The position numbers and the translations under genes were made by a program. Positions 35,482 to 45,237 of a stretch of DNA of 64,000 bases are shown piece by piece. Origin of the DNA: Streptomyces sp. GKU 895. Lineage in GTDB: Bacteria; Actinomycetota; Actinomycetes; Streptomycetales; Streptomycetaceae. Where the stretch lies: assembly GCA_002027195.1 (NCBI GenBank), contig MWJO01000008.1:62001-126000 (forward strand). The letters are read 5' to 3'. Position 1 is the stretch's first letter, and each line of letters begins with the position of its first letter. The notes under the pieces are model-generated. The model had not been told where the DNA came from. It saw nothing but the letters and a program-made list of their open reading frames with translations, and did not search any database.

Positions 35482-36648
35482 ATGTCCTTCACCGCCGTAC
35501 ACCGCCGGGCCTGGCTGTCCCAGCGGGACTGCGACCTCGCCGCCCTGCGTCCGCTCGTCGAGCGGACCACCGACCCGGCCGACTACCCGTACGCCGAGGC
35601 CGTGGAGCGCAACGTCCTGCTCTACGACAGTGAGCGCGTCGGGGCCGCCGAGGACCGCCGTGAGGTCCAGGAGGAGCTGGTGCGGGCCCTCACCGACGGG
35701 CCCGGAGTCGTGGTGTTCCGGGGCGCGTTCCCCGATGCCGCGGTCGTGGACCGGGCCACCGCGGTGTTCGAGGCGCTGATCCGCGAGCAGGACGCGGCGG
35801 GCGCGACCGCCGGGGACCACTTCGCGAAGCCCGGCGCCAACGAACGGGTGTGGAACGCGCTGGAGAAGGCCGCCCTGTACGACCCGGCCGCATTCGCCGA
35901 CTACTACGCCAACCCCGTCCTCGCCCTGGTCTGCGAGGCCTGGCTGGGCCCCGGCTACCAGGTCACCTCCCAGGTCAACGTCGTCAACCCGGGCGGCCTC
36001 GCCCAGACCGCGCACCGCGACTACCACCTCGGTTTCCTCTCCGACGAGGTCGCCGCCGCCTACCCCGCCCATGTGCACCGCCTCTCCCCCGTGCTCACCC
36101 TCCAGGGCGCGGTCGCGCACTGCGACATGCCGGTGGACTCGGGGCCCACGCTCTACCTGCCGTACTCGCAGACCTTCGAGCCGGGTTACCTCGCCTGGCG
36201 GCGGCCGGAGTTCCAGGCGTACTTCAAGGAGCACCACGTCCAGCTGCCGCTGGCCAAGGGGGACGCCGTCTTCTTCAACCCGGCGCTGTTCCACGCGGCC
36301 GGCACCAACCGCACCACCGATGTCCGGCGGGTCGCCAATCTGCTCCAGGTGTCCTCGGCCTTCGGGCGGGCCATGGAGACGGTCGACCGGGAGACGATGG
36401 CGAACGCGGTCTACCCCGTGCTGCTGCGCCGCGCCACGGAGGGCGCGAGCGAGGAATGGCTCGCCAACGTCATCGCCGCCAGCGCCGAGGGCTACCCCTT
36501 CCCCACCAACCTCGACAGCGATCCGCCGGTCGACGGTCTCGCCCCGCCCTCCCAGGCGGATCTCGTCCGGCGGGCGCTGCGCGAGCGGTGGACGCCGCGG
36601 ACGCTGCGGGACGGGCTGCGGGCGGCCGCCGAGCGGCGCGAGAGCTGA
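35482..36648 (+). CDS. Phytanoyl-CoA dioxygenase (PhyH)-family Fe(II)/2-oxoglutarate oxygenase
   Basis: A 388-residue PhyH-fold protein. The iron facial triad is visible: AQTAHRDYHLGFLSDE gives HxD, and NPALFHAAGTNRTTDVRRVA gives the distal His and the 2-oxoglutarate-binding Arg. SGPTLYLPYSQTFEPGYL is also conserved. GAGAGGACG precedes ATG 35482. It is the first of five tightly spaced plus-strand genes encoding an SDR and two Gfo/Idh enzymes. In such a cyclitol cluster it might hydroxylate or oxidatively O-demethylate the substrate; that is inference. Confidence 0.88.
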   Translation: MSFTAVHRRAWLSQRDCDLAALRPLVERTTDPADYPYAEAVERNVLLYDSERVGAAEDRREVQEELVRALTDGPGVVVFRGAFPDAAVVDRATAVFEALIREQDAAGATAGDHFAKPGANERVWNALEKAALYDPAAFADYYANPVLALVCEAWLGPGYQVTSQVNVVNPGGLAQTAHRDYHLGFLSDEVAAAYPAHVHRLSPVLTLQGAVAHCDMPVDSGPTLYLPYSQTFEPGYLAWRRPEFQAYFKEHHVQLPLAKGDAVFFNPALFHAAGTNRTTDVRRVANLLQVSSAFGRAMETVDRETMANAVYPVLLRRATEGASEEWLANVIAASAEGYPFPTNLDSDPPVDGLAPPSQADLVRRALRERWTPRTLRDGLRAAAERRES

Positions 36649-36663
36649 AGGGGCACAGGTCTC

Positions 36664-37440
36664 ATGGGACTTCTCGACGACAGGATCGTCCTCGTCAACG
36701 GCGGCAGCCAGGGCGTGGGCGCCGCGATCGCGCGGGCCGCGGTGCGCGAGGGCGCGGTCGTGGCCGTGTCCGGACGGCGCCCGGAGCCGGGCGAGGCGCT
36801 GGTGGCCGAGCTGACGGCGGCGGGCGGCAAGGCGATGTTCGTACGGGCCGACCTCGCGGACGCCGAGCAGGCGAAGGCGTCGGTGGCGTCCGTGGTGGCG
36901 GCGTACGGCCGGATCGACTGCCTGGTGAACTCGGCGGGGCTCACCTCCCGGGGCACGCTGCTCGACACCACGCCCGAGCTGTTCGACCAGCACATCGCGA
37001 TCAACCTGAAGGCGCCGTTCTTCGCGATGCAGGCCGCGGTCGCCGACATGGTGGGGCGGGGTGCGCCCGGCACGGTCGTCAACATCATCACGTCCTCGGC
37101 GCACGGCGGGCAGCCGTTCCTCGCCCCGTACGTCGCCGCGAAGGCCGGGCTGATCGGCCTGACCCGCAACGCCGCGCACGCGCACCGCTGGGACCGGGTG
37201 CGGATCAACGGCCTGAACATCGGCTGGACGGCGACCGAGGGCGAGGACGCCACGCAGAGGGCCTTCCACGGCGCCGGGGACGACTGGCGCGAGGAGGCCG
37301 CGGCGAGGCTGCCGATGGGCAAGCTGGGCCAGCCGGACGAGATCGCCGACTTCGTCGTCCTGCTGCTGTCCGACCGGTCCGGCGTGGTCACCGGATCGGT
37401 GATCGACTGGGACCAGAACGTCCTCGGCGGACTCGACTAG
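36664..37440 (+). CDS. SDR-family oxidoreductase
   Basis: A 258-residue classical short-chain dehydrogenase. The nucleotide-binding motif is VNGGSQGVGAAIARAAVREG (GxxxGxG), followed by NSAGLTSRG, the catalytic Ser in IITSSAHGG and YVAAKAGLIGLTRNAA (YxxxK). The C-terminus has SGVVTGSVIDWDQNVLGG, as in sugar-type SDRs. It starts 15 bp after phyH. It probably oxidises a secondary alcohol of a sugar or cyclitol with NAD(P). Confidence 0.93.
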   Translation: MGLLDDRIVLVNGGSQGVGAAIARAAVREGAVVAVSGRRPEPGEALVAELTAAGGKAMFVRADLADAEQAKASVASVVAAYGRIDCLVNSAGLTSRGTLLDTTPELFDQHIAINLKAPFFAMQAAVADMVGRGAPGTVVNIITSSAHGGQPFLAPYVAAKAGLIGLTRNAAHAHRWDRVRINGLNIGWTATEGEDATQRAFHGAGDDWREEAAARLPMGKLGQPDEIADFVVLLLSDRSGVVTGSVIDWDQNVLGGLD

Positions 37441-37484
37441 CACCACCGTTCTGACGTAAGAACCCTCAAGGAGCTGCAACCCTC

Positions 37485-38489
37485 ATGCGCATCGGAATCC
37501 TCGGCCTCGGCCGTATCGGCGCCTTCCACGCCGAGACCCTCTCCGGACTCGACGCGGTCGAGTCGCTCGTGCTGACCGACCCGTTCGCGGACGCCGCCAA
37601 GGCCGCCGCGGAGAAGTTCGGCGGCGAGGTCGTGGACTCGCCCGAGGCGCTGCTGGCGGCCGGCGTGGACGGCATCGTCGTAGCCGCGGCGACGGACGCC
37701 CACCCGGCGCTGATCCTGGCCGGTGTCGAGGCCGGCATCCCGGTCTTCTGCGAGAAGCCGGTCGCCAAGCACATGAGCGAGGGCGTCGCGGTCCTCAAGG
37801 CGATCCAGGGCACGGACGTGCCGATCCAGATCGGCTACAACCGACGCTTCGACGCCGGGTTCGTGGCCGCACGGGCCGCCGTGCAGAGCGGCGAGCTCGG
37901 CAAGCTGCACACCGTGCGCTCGACGACCCTGGACCCGGCGCCGCCGCCCGCCGCGTACGTCGCCGCCTCGGGAGGCATCTTCCGGGACTGCTCGGTGCAC
38001 GACTTCGACATCATCCGCTGGGTGACCGGCCGTGAGGTCACCGAGGTGTACGCCGTCGGCGGCAACCGCGGCGCCGACTACATCAAGGCGGCCGGCGACG
38101 CCGACACCACCGGCGCGATCCTCACCCTGGACGACGGCACGATCGCGGTGATCTCCAACTCCCGTCACAACAAGCGGGGTTACGACGTCCGCATGGAGCT
38201 GCACGGCTTCGAGGACTCCATCGCGGTCGGCCTGGAGGACAAGCTGCCGCTGCGCTCGGTCGAACCCGGGGTGACGTTCCCGGCGGGGACGCCGCACGAC
38301 TTCTTCATGGACCGCTTCACCGCCGCCTACCGCGCCGAACTCACCGCGTTCACCGAGGTCGTGGCCGGCACCCGGCCCTCCCCGTGCACGGTGGAGGACG
38401 CCCTGGAGGCCGGCTGGATCGCCGAGGCGTGCACACTGTCCCTGCACGAGCACCGCCCCGTCACCATCGAGGAGGTACGGCAGGCATGA
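37485..38489 (+). CDS. Gfo/Idh/MocA dehydrogenase, inositol 2-dehydrogenase-like
   Basis: A 334-residue NAD-dependent dehydrogenase. It has the Rossmann start IGILGLGRIGAFHAETLSGL, the CEKPVAKHM motif with the conserved Lys near residue 90, and GGIFRDCSVHDFDIIRWVTG with the catalytic Asp/His region of IolG-type inositol dehydrogenases. GIQIGYNRRFD-like PIQIGYNRRFDAGFV is also typical. AAGGAGC lies upstream of ATG 37485. It overlaps the next dehydrogenase by ATGA. Oxidation of myo-inositol or an isomer to an inosose is the likely reaction. Confidence 0.9.
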   Translation: MRIGILGLGRIGAFHAETLSGLDAVESLVLTDPFADAAKAAAEKFGGEVVDSPEALLAAGVDGIVVAAATDAHPALILAGVEAGIPVFCEKPVAKHMSEGVAVLKAIQGTDVPIQIGYNRRFDAGFVAARAAVQSGELGKLHTVRSTTLDPAPPPAAYVAASGGIFRDCSVHDFDIIRWVTGREVTEVYAVGGNRGADYIKAAGDADTTGAILTLDDGTIAVISNSRHNKRGYDVRMELHGFEDSIAVGLEDKLPLRSVEPGVTFPAGTPHDFFMDRFTAAYRAELTAFTEVVAGTRPSPCTVEDALEAGWIAEACTLSLHEHRPVTIEEVRQA

Positions 38490-39514
38490 CCGAGCCGGGC
38501 CGGGAACCACTGCGCATCGGAGTCCTGGGAGCCGCGCGGATCACCGCGAGCTCCCTCATCGCCCCGGCCCGGACGACCGGCCACCGCGTCGTCGCGGTGG
38601 CCGCCCGCGACCGGTCCCGCGCCGAGGAGTTCGCGCGCGAGCACGGCGTGGAGCGGGTCGTGGGCTCCTACGCCGACCTGATCGCGGACCCCGAGGTCGA
38701 AGTCGTCTACAACCCGCTCGCCAACGGCCTGCACGGGCCGTGGAACCTCGCCGCCCTCGCGTCCGGCAAGCACGTGCTGTCCGAGAAGCCGTCGGCGAGC
38801 AACGCCGAGGAGGCCGCCGAGGTGCGGGAGGCGGCGGCGAAGTCCGGGACCGTCTTCATGGAGGCCTTCCACTACCTCTTCCACCCGGTCACCCGACGCC
38901 TGCACGAGCTTCTGGAGAGCGGTGAACTCGGCGACCTCCAGCGGGTGGAGACGATGGTCGCCATCGCCGCGCCCCCGGACACCGACCCGCGCTGGTCGCT
39001 GCCGCTGGCCGGCGGCGCGATGATGGACCTGGGCTGCTACAGCCTGCACGCCGTGCGCATGCTCGCCCCGTTCGGCGGCGGCGCGCCGCGGATCGTGTCC
39101 GCGCGCGGCGGCGAGCGGGCGGGGGCCCCGGGCGTGGACGAATGGCTGGACGTGGAGCTGGAGTTCCCGGGCGGGGCCACGGCGTCCGCGCGCTGTCACA
39201 TGGCGTACGACGGTCTGGACATGAGCTGCCGGATCATCGGCAGCCGGGGTGAGGCGACCGCGACGAACTTCGTGCTGCCGCACCTCGACGACCGGGTCGT
39301 GGTGCGCACCGACGCGGGCGAGCGCACGGAGCGGCTCGGCACCAGGTCGTCGTACACCTACCAACTCCACGCGTTCGCGGCGCGGGTGCGCGAGGGCACG
39401 CCAGTACCGCTGGACGCGGACGACGCGGTGGCGACGATGGAGCTGATCGACGCGAGCTACCGCGCGGCGGGCTTCGCGCCGCGGCCTCGGTCGGCGGCCC
39501 CGCGCCTGTCATGA
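38486..39514 (+). CDS. Gfo/Idh/MocA-family oxidoreductase
   Basis: A 342-residue dehydrogenase paralogous to its neighbour. Rossmann motif RIGVLGAARITASSLIAPAR, then VLSEKPSASNAEEAAEVREA (EKP), and FMEAFHYLFHPVTRRLHELL. The HYxFHP and GGAMMDLGCYSLHAVRML segments are typical of the xylose/glucose-fructose dehydrogenase subgroup. The start overlaps the IolG-like stop and the end overlaps the GNAT start, so translation is coupled on both sides. Its substrate is probably a second sugar or cyclitol intermediate. Confidence 0.9.
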   Translation: MTEPGREPLRIGVLGAARITASSLIAPARTTGHRVVAVAARDRSRAEEFAREHGVERVVGSYADLIADPEVEVVYNPLANGLHGPWNLAALASGKHVLSEKPSASNAEEAAEVREAAAKSGTVFMEAFHYLFHPVTRRLHELLESGELGDLQRVETMVAIAAPPDTDPRWSLPLAGGAMMDLGCYSLHAVRMLAPFGGGAPRIVSARGGERAGAPGVDEWLDVELEFPGGATASARCHMAYDGLDMSCRIIGSRGEATATNFVLPHLDDRVVVRTDAGERTERLGTRSSYTYQLHAFAARVREGTPVPLDADDAVATMELIDASYRAAGFAPRPRSAAPRLS

Positions 39515-40002
39515 TCGACGGCATGGCCGTGCACATCGTCCCCGCCCGGGTCACCGACATCCAGCAGGTCCTCGCGGATCACTCCCGCTACTGGGGCGAC
39601 CGGGACCTTCGGTCCCTCCATCTCCTGGCCCTGGTCCAGGAGTTCGGGTCGACGTGTCTGCTGGCCCGGGCCGAGGACGGCATCCGCGGCTATCTCGTCG
39701 GGTTCGTCACGCCCGACGCCACCGGGTACGTCCATCTCATCGCGACCCGCGACGACGCGCGCGGCACCGGGCTCGGCCGCCGGCTCTACGACGCCTTCAC
39801 CGAGGCCGCGCGGCAGCAGGGCGCGGTCCGGCTGAAGGCCATCACCTCCGTGACCAACACGGGATCGGTGGCCTTCCACCGCGGTCTGGGCTTCGACGCC
39901 CGGGTCCAGGAGGACTACAACGGTCCCGGGCAGCCGATGGTGGTCTTCGACCGCCCGCTCCCGGAACCGGGTCGGGCGCTGCGGGAACCGGGTCAGGCGT
40001 AG
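39511..40002 (+). CDS. GNAT-family acetyltransferase
   Basis: A 163-residue acetyltransferase with [20 protein letters not shown] (acetyl-CoA loop RxxGxG near residue 90) and [20 protein letters not shown]. It starts at ATG 39511 overlapping the preceding stop, so it belongs to the phyH operon, and its last 10 bp overlap the convergent dehydrogenase gene. The substrate is unknown; its place in the operon suggests it may acetylate an amino-cyclitol or detoxify an intermediate. Confidence 0.87.
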   Translation: MIDGMAVHIVPARVTDIQQVLADHSRYWGDRDLRSLHLLALVQEFGSTCLLARAEDGIRGYLVGFVTPDATGYVHLIATRDDARGTGLGRRLYDAFTEAARQQGAVRLKAITSVTNTGSVAFHRGLGFDARVQEDYNGPGQPMVVFDRPLPEPGRALREPGQA

Positions 40003-41012
40003 AGCTCCGGTCGCTCCACCAGCTCGACCTCCACCCGCCCGCCGTCCGTCAGCGCCCGCACCCCCGCCTCGCAGACGGCGGCGGCCGCGTAGCCGTCCCA
40101 CACGCTCGGCCCGGTGACCTCGCCCCGGCGGGTGGCGTCGGCCCAGGCCTGGAGCTCGCGGTCGTAGGCGTCGGCGAAGCGGTCGGTGAAGTCCTGGGCG
40201 ATGGTGCCGCCCCAACGCCCCGCCATGTTGGTGACCATGGCGTGGCCGTCGCCGATGCGGGCGGTGCCGCGTTCGCAGACCACCTCGGCCTGCACCTGGT
40301 AGCCGTAGCCGCAGTTGACGAAGATCTCCACGTCGGAGATCGCGCCGCCGTCCGTCTCGAACACCACGAACTGCGGGTCCTGCAGACCGTCCGGCGCGTT
40401 CACCGAGGGTCTCGGCCGCAGCACGGTGACGGCGGTGATCTCCTGGCCGAGCAGCCAGCGGGTCACGTCCGTCTCGTGCGCCACCGAGTCGCTGATGAGC
40501 ATCTCGCTGGTGAAGAAGGGCGGGCTGGCCGCGTTGCGATGCCGGTTGTGCAGCAGCAGCGGACGGCCCAACTGTCCCGTGTTCAGCAGTGCCTTGAGGC
40601 GTACGTACTCGGAGTCGTAGCGCCGCATGAAACCGACCTGGACGCGGCGGCGGCCCAGTCGCCGTTCGGCCTCCAGGACGCGCAGGGCCGAGGCCGCGTC
40701 CGGGGTGAGCGGCTTCTCGCACAGCACCGGGAGGTCGCGTTCGAGGGCGGCCAGCAGCGCGGCCTCGTGCGCGGGGCCCGAGGAGGCGATCAGGACGGCG
40801 TCGACGTCGTCCGCCGTCATCGCCGACAGCGGGTCGGTGTAGGCGGTGCAGCCGTCGACGCGGGCCGCCACGGCCTTGGCGCGCTCCGCGTCGATGTCGA
40901 CGACGGCGCTCACCCGGGCCCCGCTGACCACCTTCTGGATGCGCCGCACATGGTCGGCGCCCATCTTTCCCGTTCCGATGACGGCGACTCGGAGAGTGTC
41001 GCTCCGCGTCAT
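39993..41012 (-). CDS. Gfo/Idh/MocA dehydrogenase, inositol-dehydrogenase-like (third copy)
   Basis: A 339-residue NAD-dependent dehydrogenase with [20 protein letters not shown], the [20 protein letters not shown] motif, and [40 protein letters not shown] contains the conserved catalytic His/Asp region. It is the distal gene of the minus-strand transporter/IolE operon, 13 bp after iolE. Inositol 2-dehydrogenase or scyllo-inositol dehydrogenase are the likely functions. Confidence 0.9.
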   Translation of the reverse strand: MTRSDTLRVAVIGTGKMGADHVRRIQKVVSGARVSAVVDIDAERAKAVAARVDGCTAYTDPLSAMTADDVDAVLIASSGPAHEAALLAALERDLPVLCEKPLTPDAASALRVLEAERRLGRRRVQVGFMRRYDSEYVRLKALLNTGQLGRPLLLHNRHRNAASPPFFTSEMLISDSVAHETDVTRWLLGQEITAVTVLRPRPSVNAPDGLQDPQFVVFETDGGAISDVEIFVNCGYGYQVQAEVVCERGTARIGDGHAMVTNMAGRWGGTIAQDFTDRFADAYDRELQAWADATRRGEVTGPSVWDGYAAAAVCEAGVRALTDGGRVEVELVERPELYA

Positions 41013-41025
41013 GTCGTCGCCCCCT

Positions 41026-41925
41026 TCAGGCGCCGCAGGACCTCAGGAACTTGCGGGTGCGCACCGCGATCGGCAGTGGCTTGTCCGGCGCGCACGGGTA
41101 CATGTCCTGCTCGACGATCGCGAACAGCTCCACGCCCAGCTTCTGTGCGGCCACCAGCACCGGCTCCAACTCCGGTACGCCGGAGGGTGGTTCGCACATC
41201 ACCCCGCGCTGCACGGCGGGGCCGAACGGCACCTCGTTCGCCACCACGTCGGCCAGGATCGCGGGGTCGACCTGCTTGAGGTGCAGATAGCCGATGCGTT
41301 CGCCGTACGTCTCGATCAGCTTGACGCTGTCGCCGCCGCAGTAGGCGTAATGCCCGGTGTCCAGGCAGAGGTTGACGAGTTCGGAGTCGGTCGAGTCGAG
41401 GAAGTGCTCGACATGGTCCTCGGTGTCGAGGTGGGTGTCGGCGTGTGGATGGACGACGAGGTCCAGGCCGTACACCTCCTTCACCTCGTGTCCGAGCCGT
41501 TCCATGCCCTTGGTGAGGTGGGCCCACTGTTCGTGAGTCAGCTCCGGGGGTTCGAGGAGCTCGGCGGTCTTGTCGTCCCGCCAGAACGACGGGATGACGA
41601 CGAGGTGCCGCGCGCCCATCGCCTGGGTGAGCGCGGCGACCTGGCTGACGTGCCGCCAGGTCGACTCCCACACCGAGGGGCCGCGGTGCAGCCCGGTGAA
41701 GACCGTGCCGGCCGAGACCTTGAGGTCGCGCCGGGCGATCTCGTCGGTGAGCCGGGCCGGGTCGGTGGGCAGATAGCCGTACGGGCCCAGCTCGATCCAC
41801 GAGTAGCCGGCCTCGGCGACCTCGTCCAGGAACCTTTCCCAGGGCACCTGCCGGGGGTCGTCGGGGAACCAGACGCCCCAGGAGTCGGGGGCGGAGCCGA
41901 CCCGGATGCGGTCCAGGGCGGTCAC
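41026..41925 (-). CDS. iolE: IolE-like inosose dehydratase / sugar phosphate isomerase-epimerase
   Basis: A 299-residue TIM-barrel protein of the AP-endonuclease-2 superfamily. [20 protein letters not shown] at the start is the standard IolE signature, followed by [29 protein letters not shown], and [20 protein letters not shown] with metal ligands, and AIVEQDMYP near the end. IolE dehydrates scyllo-inosose in inositol breakdown. GTG 41925 overlaps the ATPase stop (GTGA). Confidence 0.88.
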   Translation of the reverse strand: MTALDRIRVGSAPDSWGVWFPDDPRQVPWERFLDEVAEAGYSWIELGPYGYLPTDPARLTDEIARRDLKVSAGTVFTGLHRGPSVWESTWRHVSQVAALTQAMGARHLVVIPSFWRDDKTAELLEPPELTHEQWAHLTKGMERLGHEVKEVYGLDLVVHPHADTHLDTEDHVEHFLDSTDSELVNLCLDTGHYAYCGGDSVKLIETYGERIGYLHLKQVDPAILADVVANEVPFGPAVQRGVMCEPPSGVPELEPVLVAAQKLGVELFAIVEQDMYPCAPDKPLPIAVRTRKFLRSCGA

Positions 41926-42848
41926 GACAGGTCGTCCTTGACCGTCTTGGTGGTCACCACCGGCGCCTTGAGGTCGGTCTCCTCCGGGAGCTCCTCGACG
42001 TCCACCCCGCGCACCTGCGCCAACTCGTGCTTGAGGGCGGCGAGTTCGGAGCCGCCCGCCATGTGGTTGGTGAGTTCTTCCAGGCTGACCTCGTCGCGGG
42101 AGGCGTTGAGCTCCATGGTGCCCAGCCGCAGCACGCTGAAGTGGTCGCCGACCATGTAGGCGTGGTGCGGGTTGTGGGTGATGAAGATGACGCCGAGGCC
42201 GCGGTCGCGGGCGGCGGCGATGTACTTCAGCACCACACCGGACTGCTTCACACCCAGCGCGGCGGTCGGCTCGTCCAGGATCAGCACCCGGGCGCCGAAG
42301 TAGACGGCGCGGGCGATCGCCACGGACTGGCGCTGACCACCGGAGAGCGTGCCGATCGGCTGCTCCAGGTCGTCGAGGACGATGCCCATGTTGCGCAGCT
42401 CCTCGTCGGCGGTCTTCTTCATCCGCTCGATGTCGAGGCGCCGCAGCGGCCAGGGGCCCTTGGTCATTTCGGAGCCGAGGAAGAAGTTCCGCCAGACCGG
42501 CATCAGCGGGACCACGGCGAGGTCCTGGTAGACGGTGGCGATGCCCTTGTCGAGGGCCTCGCGCGGGGTGGAGAAGCGCACCGGGGCACCGTCGACGAGG
42601 AATTCGCCCTCGGTGTGCTGGTGCAGGCCCGAGATGATTTTGATCAGCGTCGACTTGCCCGCGCCGTTGTCGCCGAGCACACAAGTGACCTGTTTGCGGT
42701 GGACTTTGAGGTCGACGCCGTGCAGGGCGCGGATGTTGCCGTACGACTTGCCCGCGTTGCGGAGTTCGACGATCGCGCCGTCGCTCCCCTGCGGGACGGT
42801 GTCGGCGAGGATGGCCCCATGGGTTCCCTGGGTTCCGTTGGATGTCAT
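41922..42848 (-). CDS. CUT2-type sugar/cyclitol ABC transporter ATP-binding protein
   Basis: A 308-residue single-cassette ATPase, the FrcA-like form found with ribose/inositol transporters, rather than the double-cassette RbsA type. Walker A is [18 protein letters not shown], the signature [18 protein letters not shown] and Walker [13 protein letters not shown]. The last 50 residues are a charged extension. ATG 42848 has GGAGG at seven bases and is preferred to the GTG at 42851. It should power the permease just upstream. Confidence 0.93.
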   Translation of the reverse strand: MTSNGTQGTHGAILADTVPQGSDGAIVELRNAGKSYGNIRALHGVDLKVHRKQVTCVLGDNGAGKSTLIKIISGLHQHTEGEFLVDGAPVRFSTPREALDKGIATVYQDLAVVPLMPVWRNFFLGSEMTKGPWPLRRLDIERMKKTADEELRNMGIVLDDLEQPIGTLSGGQRQSVAIARAVYFGARVLILDEPTAALGVKQSGVVLKYIAAARDRGLGVIFITHNPHHAYMVGDHFSVLRLGTMELNASRDEVSLEELTNHMAGGSELAALKHELAQVRGVDVEELPEETDLKAPVVTTKTVKDDLS

Positions 42849-42852
42849 CACG

Positions 42853-43932
42853 TCACCTCCGGGTCGCCGTACGGCTGACCCACAGATTGATCAGGACGGC
42901 GCCGAGCAGCATCACGCCCAGGAAGGCCTTGAACCAGTCCGGGTTCCACCCGGCGTACACGATGCCCTGCTGCACCATGCCGAACATGAACGCCCCGAAC
43001 ACCGGGCCGATCGCGGAGCCGGCACCACCGGTGAGCAGACAGCCGCCGATGACGGCCGCGGAGATGTAGATCAGCTCCTGCCCGACGCCCTCGCCGGACT
43101 GCACGGTGTTGAAGGAGAACAGGTTGTGCATGCCGACGAACCAGGCGCCGAACCCGACCAGCATGAACAGCGAGATCTTCGTGAAGGTCACCGGGACACC
43201 GACGGCCCGCGCCGACTCCTTGTTGCCGCCGACCGCGAAGATCCAGTTGCCGTACTTGGTGCGCAGCAGCACCCAGGTCGCCAGCGCCGCGAAGACCAGC
43301 CAGTACACGATCGTGATCTTGATCTGTACGCCGCCGACCTCGAAGGACGAGGCGAAGATCTTCTTGGCTCCGGAGAAGCCGTCCATGTCGCTGATGTCGT
43401 CGGTGGCGACGTTGCCGGTGACGAGCTTGGTGACGGCCAGGTTCACGCCCTGGAGGATCAGGAAGGTGCCCAGCGTGATCAGGAAGCTCGGCAGACCGGT
43501 CTTGACGACCAGCCAGCCGTTGAGGAACCCGATCGCGAGCGACACGACCAGCGCGGCGACGACGCCCATCCACACGTTCAGCGTGAGCTCGTAGGCGAGC
43601 ATGCTCGCGGTCAGCGCGGAGGTGATGACGGCGACGCCGGACGAGAGGTCGAACTCGCCGCCGATCATCAGCAGCGCGACCGGCAGGGCCATGATCCCGA
43701 TGGTCGACGACTGGTAGAGGATGTTGGCCATCGAGCTGCCGTCGCGCACCGGCGGCGCGGCGATCAGGAAGAACACGTAGACGGCGACGGCGCCGAGGAA
43801 GACGCCCACCTCGGGGCGAGCCAACAGCCGCAGCGCCAGGGGACGTTGGGCGGTCCGGCCGTCGGTCTCCTTCGGGCCGGGGGCCGGCGGTGTGGTCACC
43901 GCCGGCTCGGCGTGCTGGGTCATACGGATCAC
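42853..43932 (-). CDS. CUT2-type sugar/cyclitol ABC transporter permease
   Basis: A 359-residue RbsC-like permease with about ten membrane segments. [20 protein letters not shown] is the classical CUT2 motif; [20 protein letters not shown] and [20 protein letters not shown] (the ATPase-coupling loop) also fit. GTG 43932 overlaps the stop of the binding-protein gene and has AAGGG upstream; ATG 43923 is the alternative start. Substrate probably inositol or a related cyclitol. Confidence 0.92.
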   Translation of the reverse strand: MIRMTQHAEPAVTTPPAPGPKETDGRTAQRPLALRLLARPEVGVFLGAVAVYVFFLIAAPPVRDGSSMANILYQSSTIGIMALPVALLMIGGEFDLSSGVAVITSALTASMLAYELTLNVWMGVVAALVVSLAIGFLNGWLVVKTGLPSFLITLGTFLILQGVNLAVTKLVTGNVATDDISDMDGFSGAKKIFASSFEVGGVQIKITIVYWLVFAALATWVLLRTKYGNWIFAVGGNKESARAVGVPVTFTKISLFMLVGFGAWFVGMHNLFSFNTVQSGEGVGQELIYISAAVIGGCLLTGGAGSAIGPVFGAFMFGMVQQGIVYAGWNPDWFKAFLGVMLLGAVLINLWVSRTATRR

Positions 43933-44948
43933 CGGGTGCCCTTCGCGGCGTACTGCGCGACCGCGTCGACGTTGGACTTGTCCACGAACGCGGGACCGGT
44001 CAGCACCGGCTGCTCGCCGCCGCCCATGTAGTTGCCGTTGTTCTTGTAGAGCCACAGCGAGTCGACCGCCAGGTAGCCCTGGAGGTACGGCTGCTGGTCG
44101 ACGGCGAAGGCGATGGTGCCCTTGCTGATGGCGCCGGTCAGGTCCTTGTTGAGGTCGAAGGTGGCGACCTTGGCCTTGCTGCCGGCGTCGGACACGGACT
44201 GCGAGGCGGTCAGCGCGATGGGCGCGCCCAGGGCGACGACGTAGTCGATGGACTTGTCCTGGCTGAGCTTGGCGGTGATGGTCGACTTCACGGACGGCAT
44301 GTCGGCGCCGTTGACGTTGACCGTCTGGAACTTGCCCGAGAACGTCTTCTTCACGCCGTCGCAGCGCTGGGTGAGACCGATGTTGCCCTGCTCCTGGATG
44401 ACACAGACGGCGCTCTTGGCGCCCTCGTCGTTCAGCCGCTTGCCGAGCGCCTCACCGGCGACGGTCTCGTCCTGGCCGAAGAACTCCAGCAGACCGAGCT
44501 TCTGCCATTCGCTGACACCGGAGTTGAGACCGACGACGGGTATCTTCTGGCCCTTCGCCTTGGCGATGACGTCCTTCAGGGCGTCCGGCTTGGCCAGTGT
44601 GACCGCGATGCCGTCGACCTTCTGGTCGATGGCGTTCTGCACCAGGGTGGCCTGGCCACCGGCGCTCGGGTCGTTGGTGTAGATCAGCTTGACGTTGTCC
44701 TTGGCGGCGGCGGCCTCGGCGCCCTTGCGCACGATGTCCCAGAAGGTGTCGCCGGGCGACTGGTGGGTGACCAGGGCGACCGTCATGCGGGGGGTGCTGG
44801 CCTTGCCGGCGGAGGCGCCGTCCGCGCTCTCCTCCGACTTCTTGCCCCCGGAACTGCTGGAGCAGCCGGCGAGGGTCAGGGCAGCGGCCGCCGCCAACGC
44901 CACCACCGGGGCGAATCTGCGGGACTGAGAGCGAGAAGAGCGGTCCAT
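43929..44948 (-). CDS. CUT2-type periplasmic-binding-like lipoprotein
   Basis: A 339-residue lipoprotein with lipobox LAGC (Cys near 29), followed by a Ser/Lys-rich linker. The binding fold is RbsB-like: VALVTHQSPGDTFWDIVRKG, KLIYTNDPSAGGQATLVQNA, and VDGIAVTLAKPDALKDVIAK. It is the first gene of the minus-strand transporter operon, which diverges from the iolC-iolD gene and shares the 45091-45154 regulatory region. Confidence 0.92.
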   Translation of the reverse strand: MDRSSRSQSRRFAPVVALAAAAALTLAGCSSSSGGKKSEESADGASAGKASTPRMTVALVTHQSPGDTFWDIVRKGAEAAAAKDNVKLIYTNDPSAGGQATLVQNAIDQKVDGIAVTLAKPDALKDVIAKAKGQKIPVVGLNSGVSEWQKLGLLEFFGQDETVAGEALGKRLNDEGAKSAVCVIQEQGNIGLTQRCDGVKKTFSGKFQTVNVNGADMPSVKSTITAKLSQDKSIDYVVALGAPIALTASQSVSDAGSKAKVATFDLNKDLTGAISKGTIAFAVDQQPYLQGYLAVDSLWLYKNNGNYMGGGEQPVLTGPAFVDKSNVDAVAQYAAKGTR

Positions 44949-45090
44949 CTTTCCTGCACCTCACTGTGCTTACGGGGGAAAGGAAGAGAGATCTCGGTGA
45001 TCCGAGGCCCGGGATCTTGGCATGTCCGGGTCGCGTGCCGCAAATACGGCGGTTGTACTGGGACGGAATCAAATCCCTGGGCGTGCCCGC

Positions 45091-45154
45091 TGTCAATACT
45101 TTGTTAAGACATCATTTCACGAACAGGTCCGAATGTAAGTACAAAGTATTGACA
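45091..45154. promoter_or_regulatory. Divergent iol promoter region with perfect 14-bp inverted repeat
   Basis: TGTCAATACTTTGT (45091-45104) and ACAAAGTATTGACA (45141-45154) are exact complements 36 bp apart. Each arm includes a TTGACA -35 hexamer pointing outward; downstream of the right arm TACACC lies about 18 bp on. The GntR protein encoded at 47916-48701 is the most likely binder, since it is part of the rightward unit, and could repress both directions together. Confidence 0.7.
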
Positions 45155-45237
45155 CAGTCACCTCCCGCGTCCTACACCTGAGACTCGCAGGCCCCCGCGA
45201 GGGGCGCACGTCCAGCCGAGTCCGAGGAGCATCGCGC

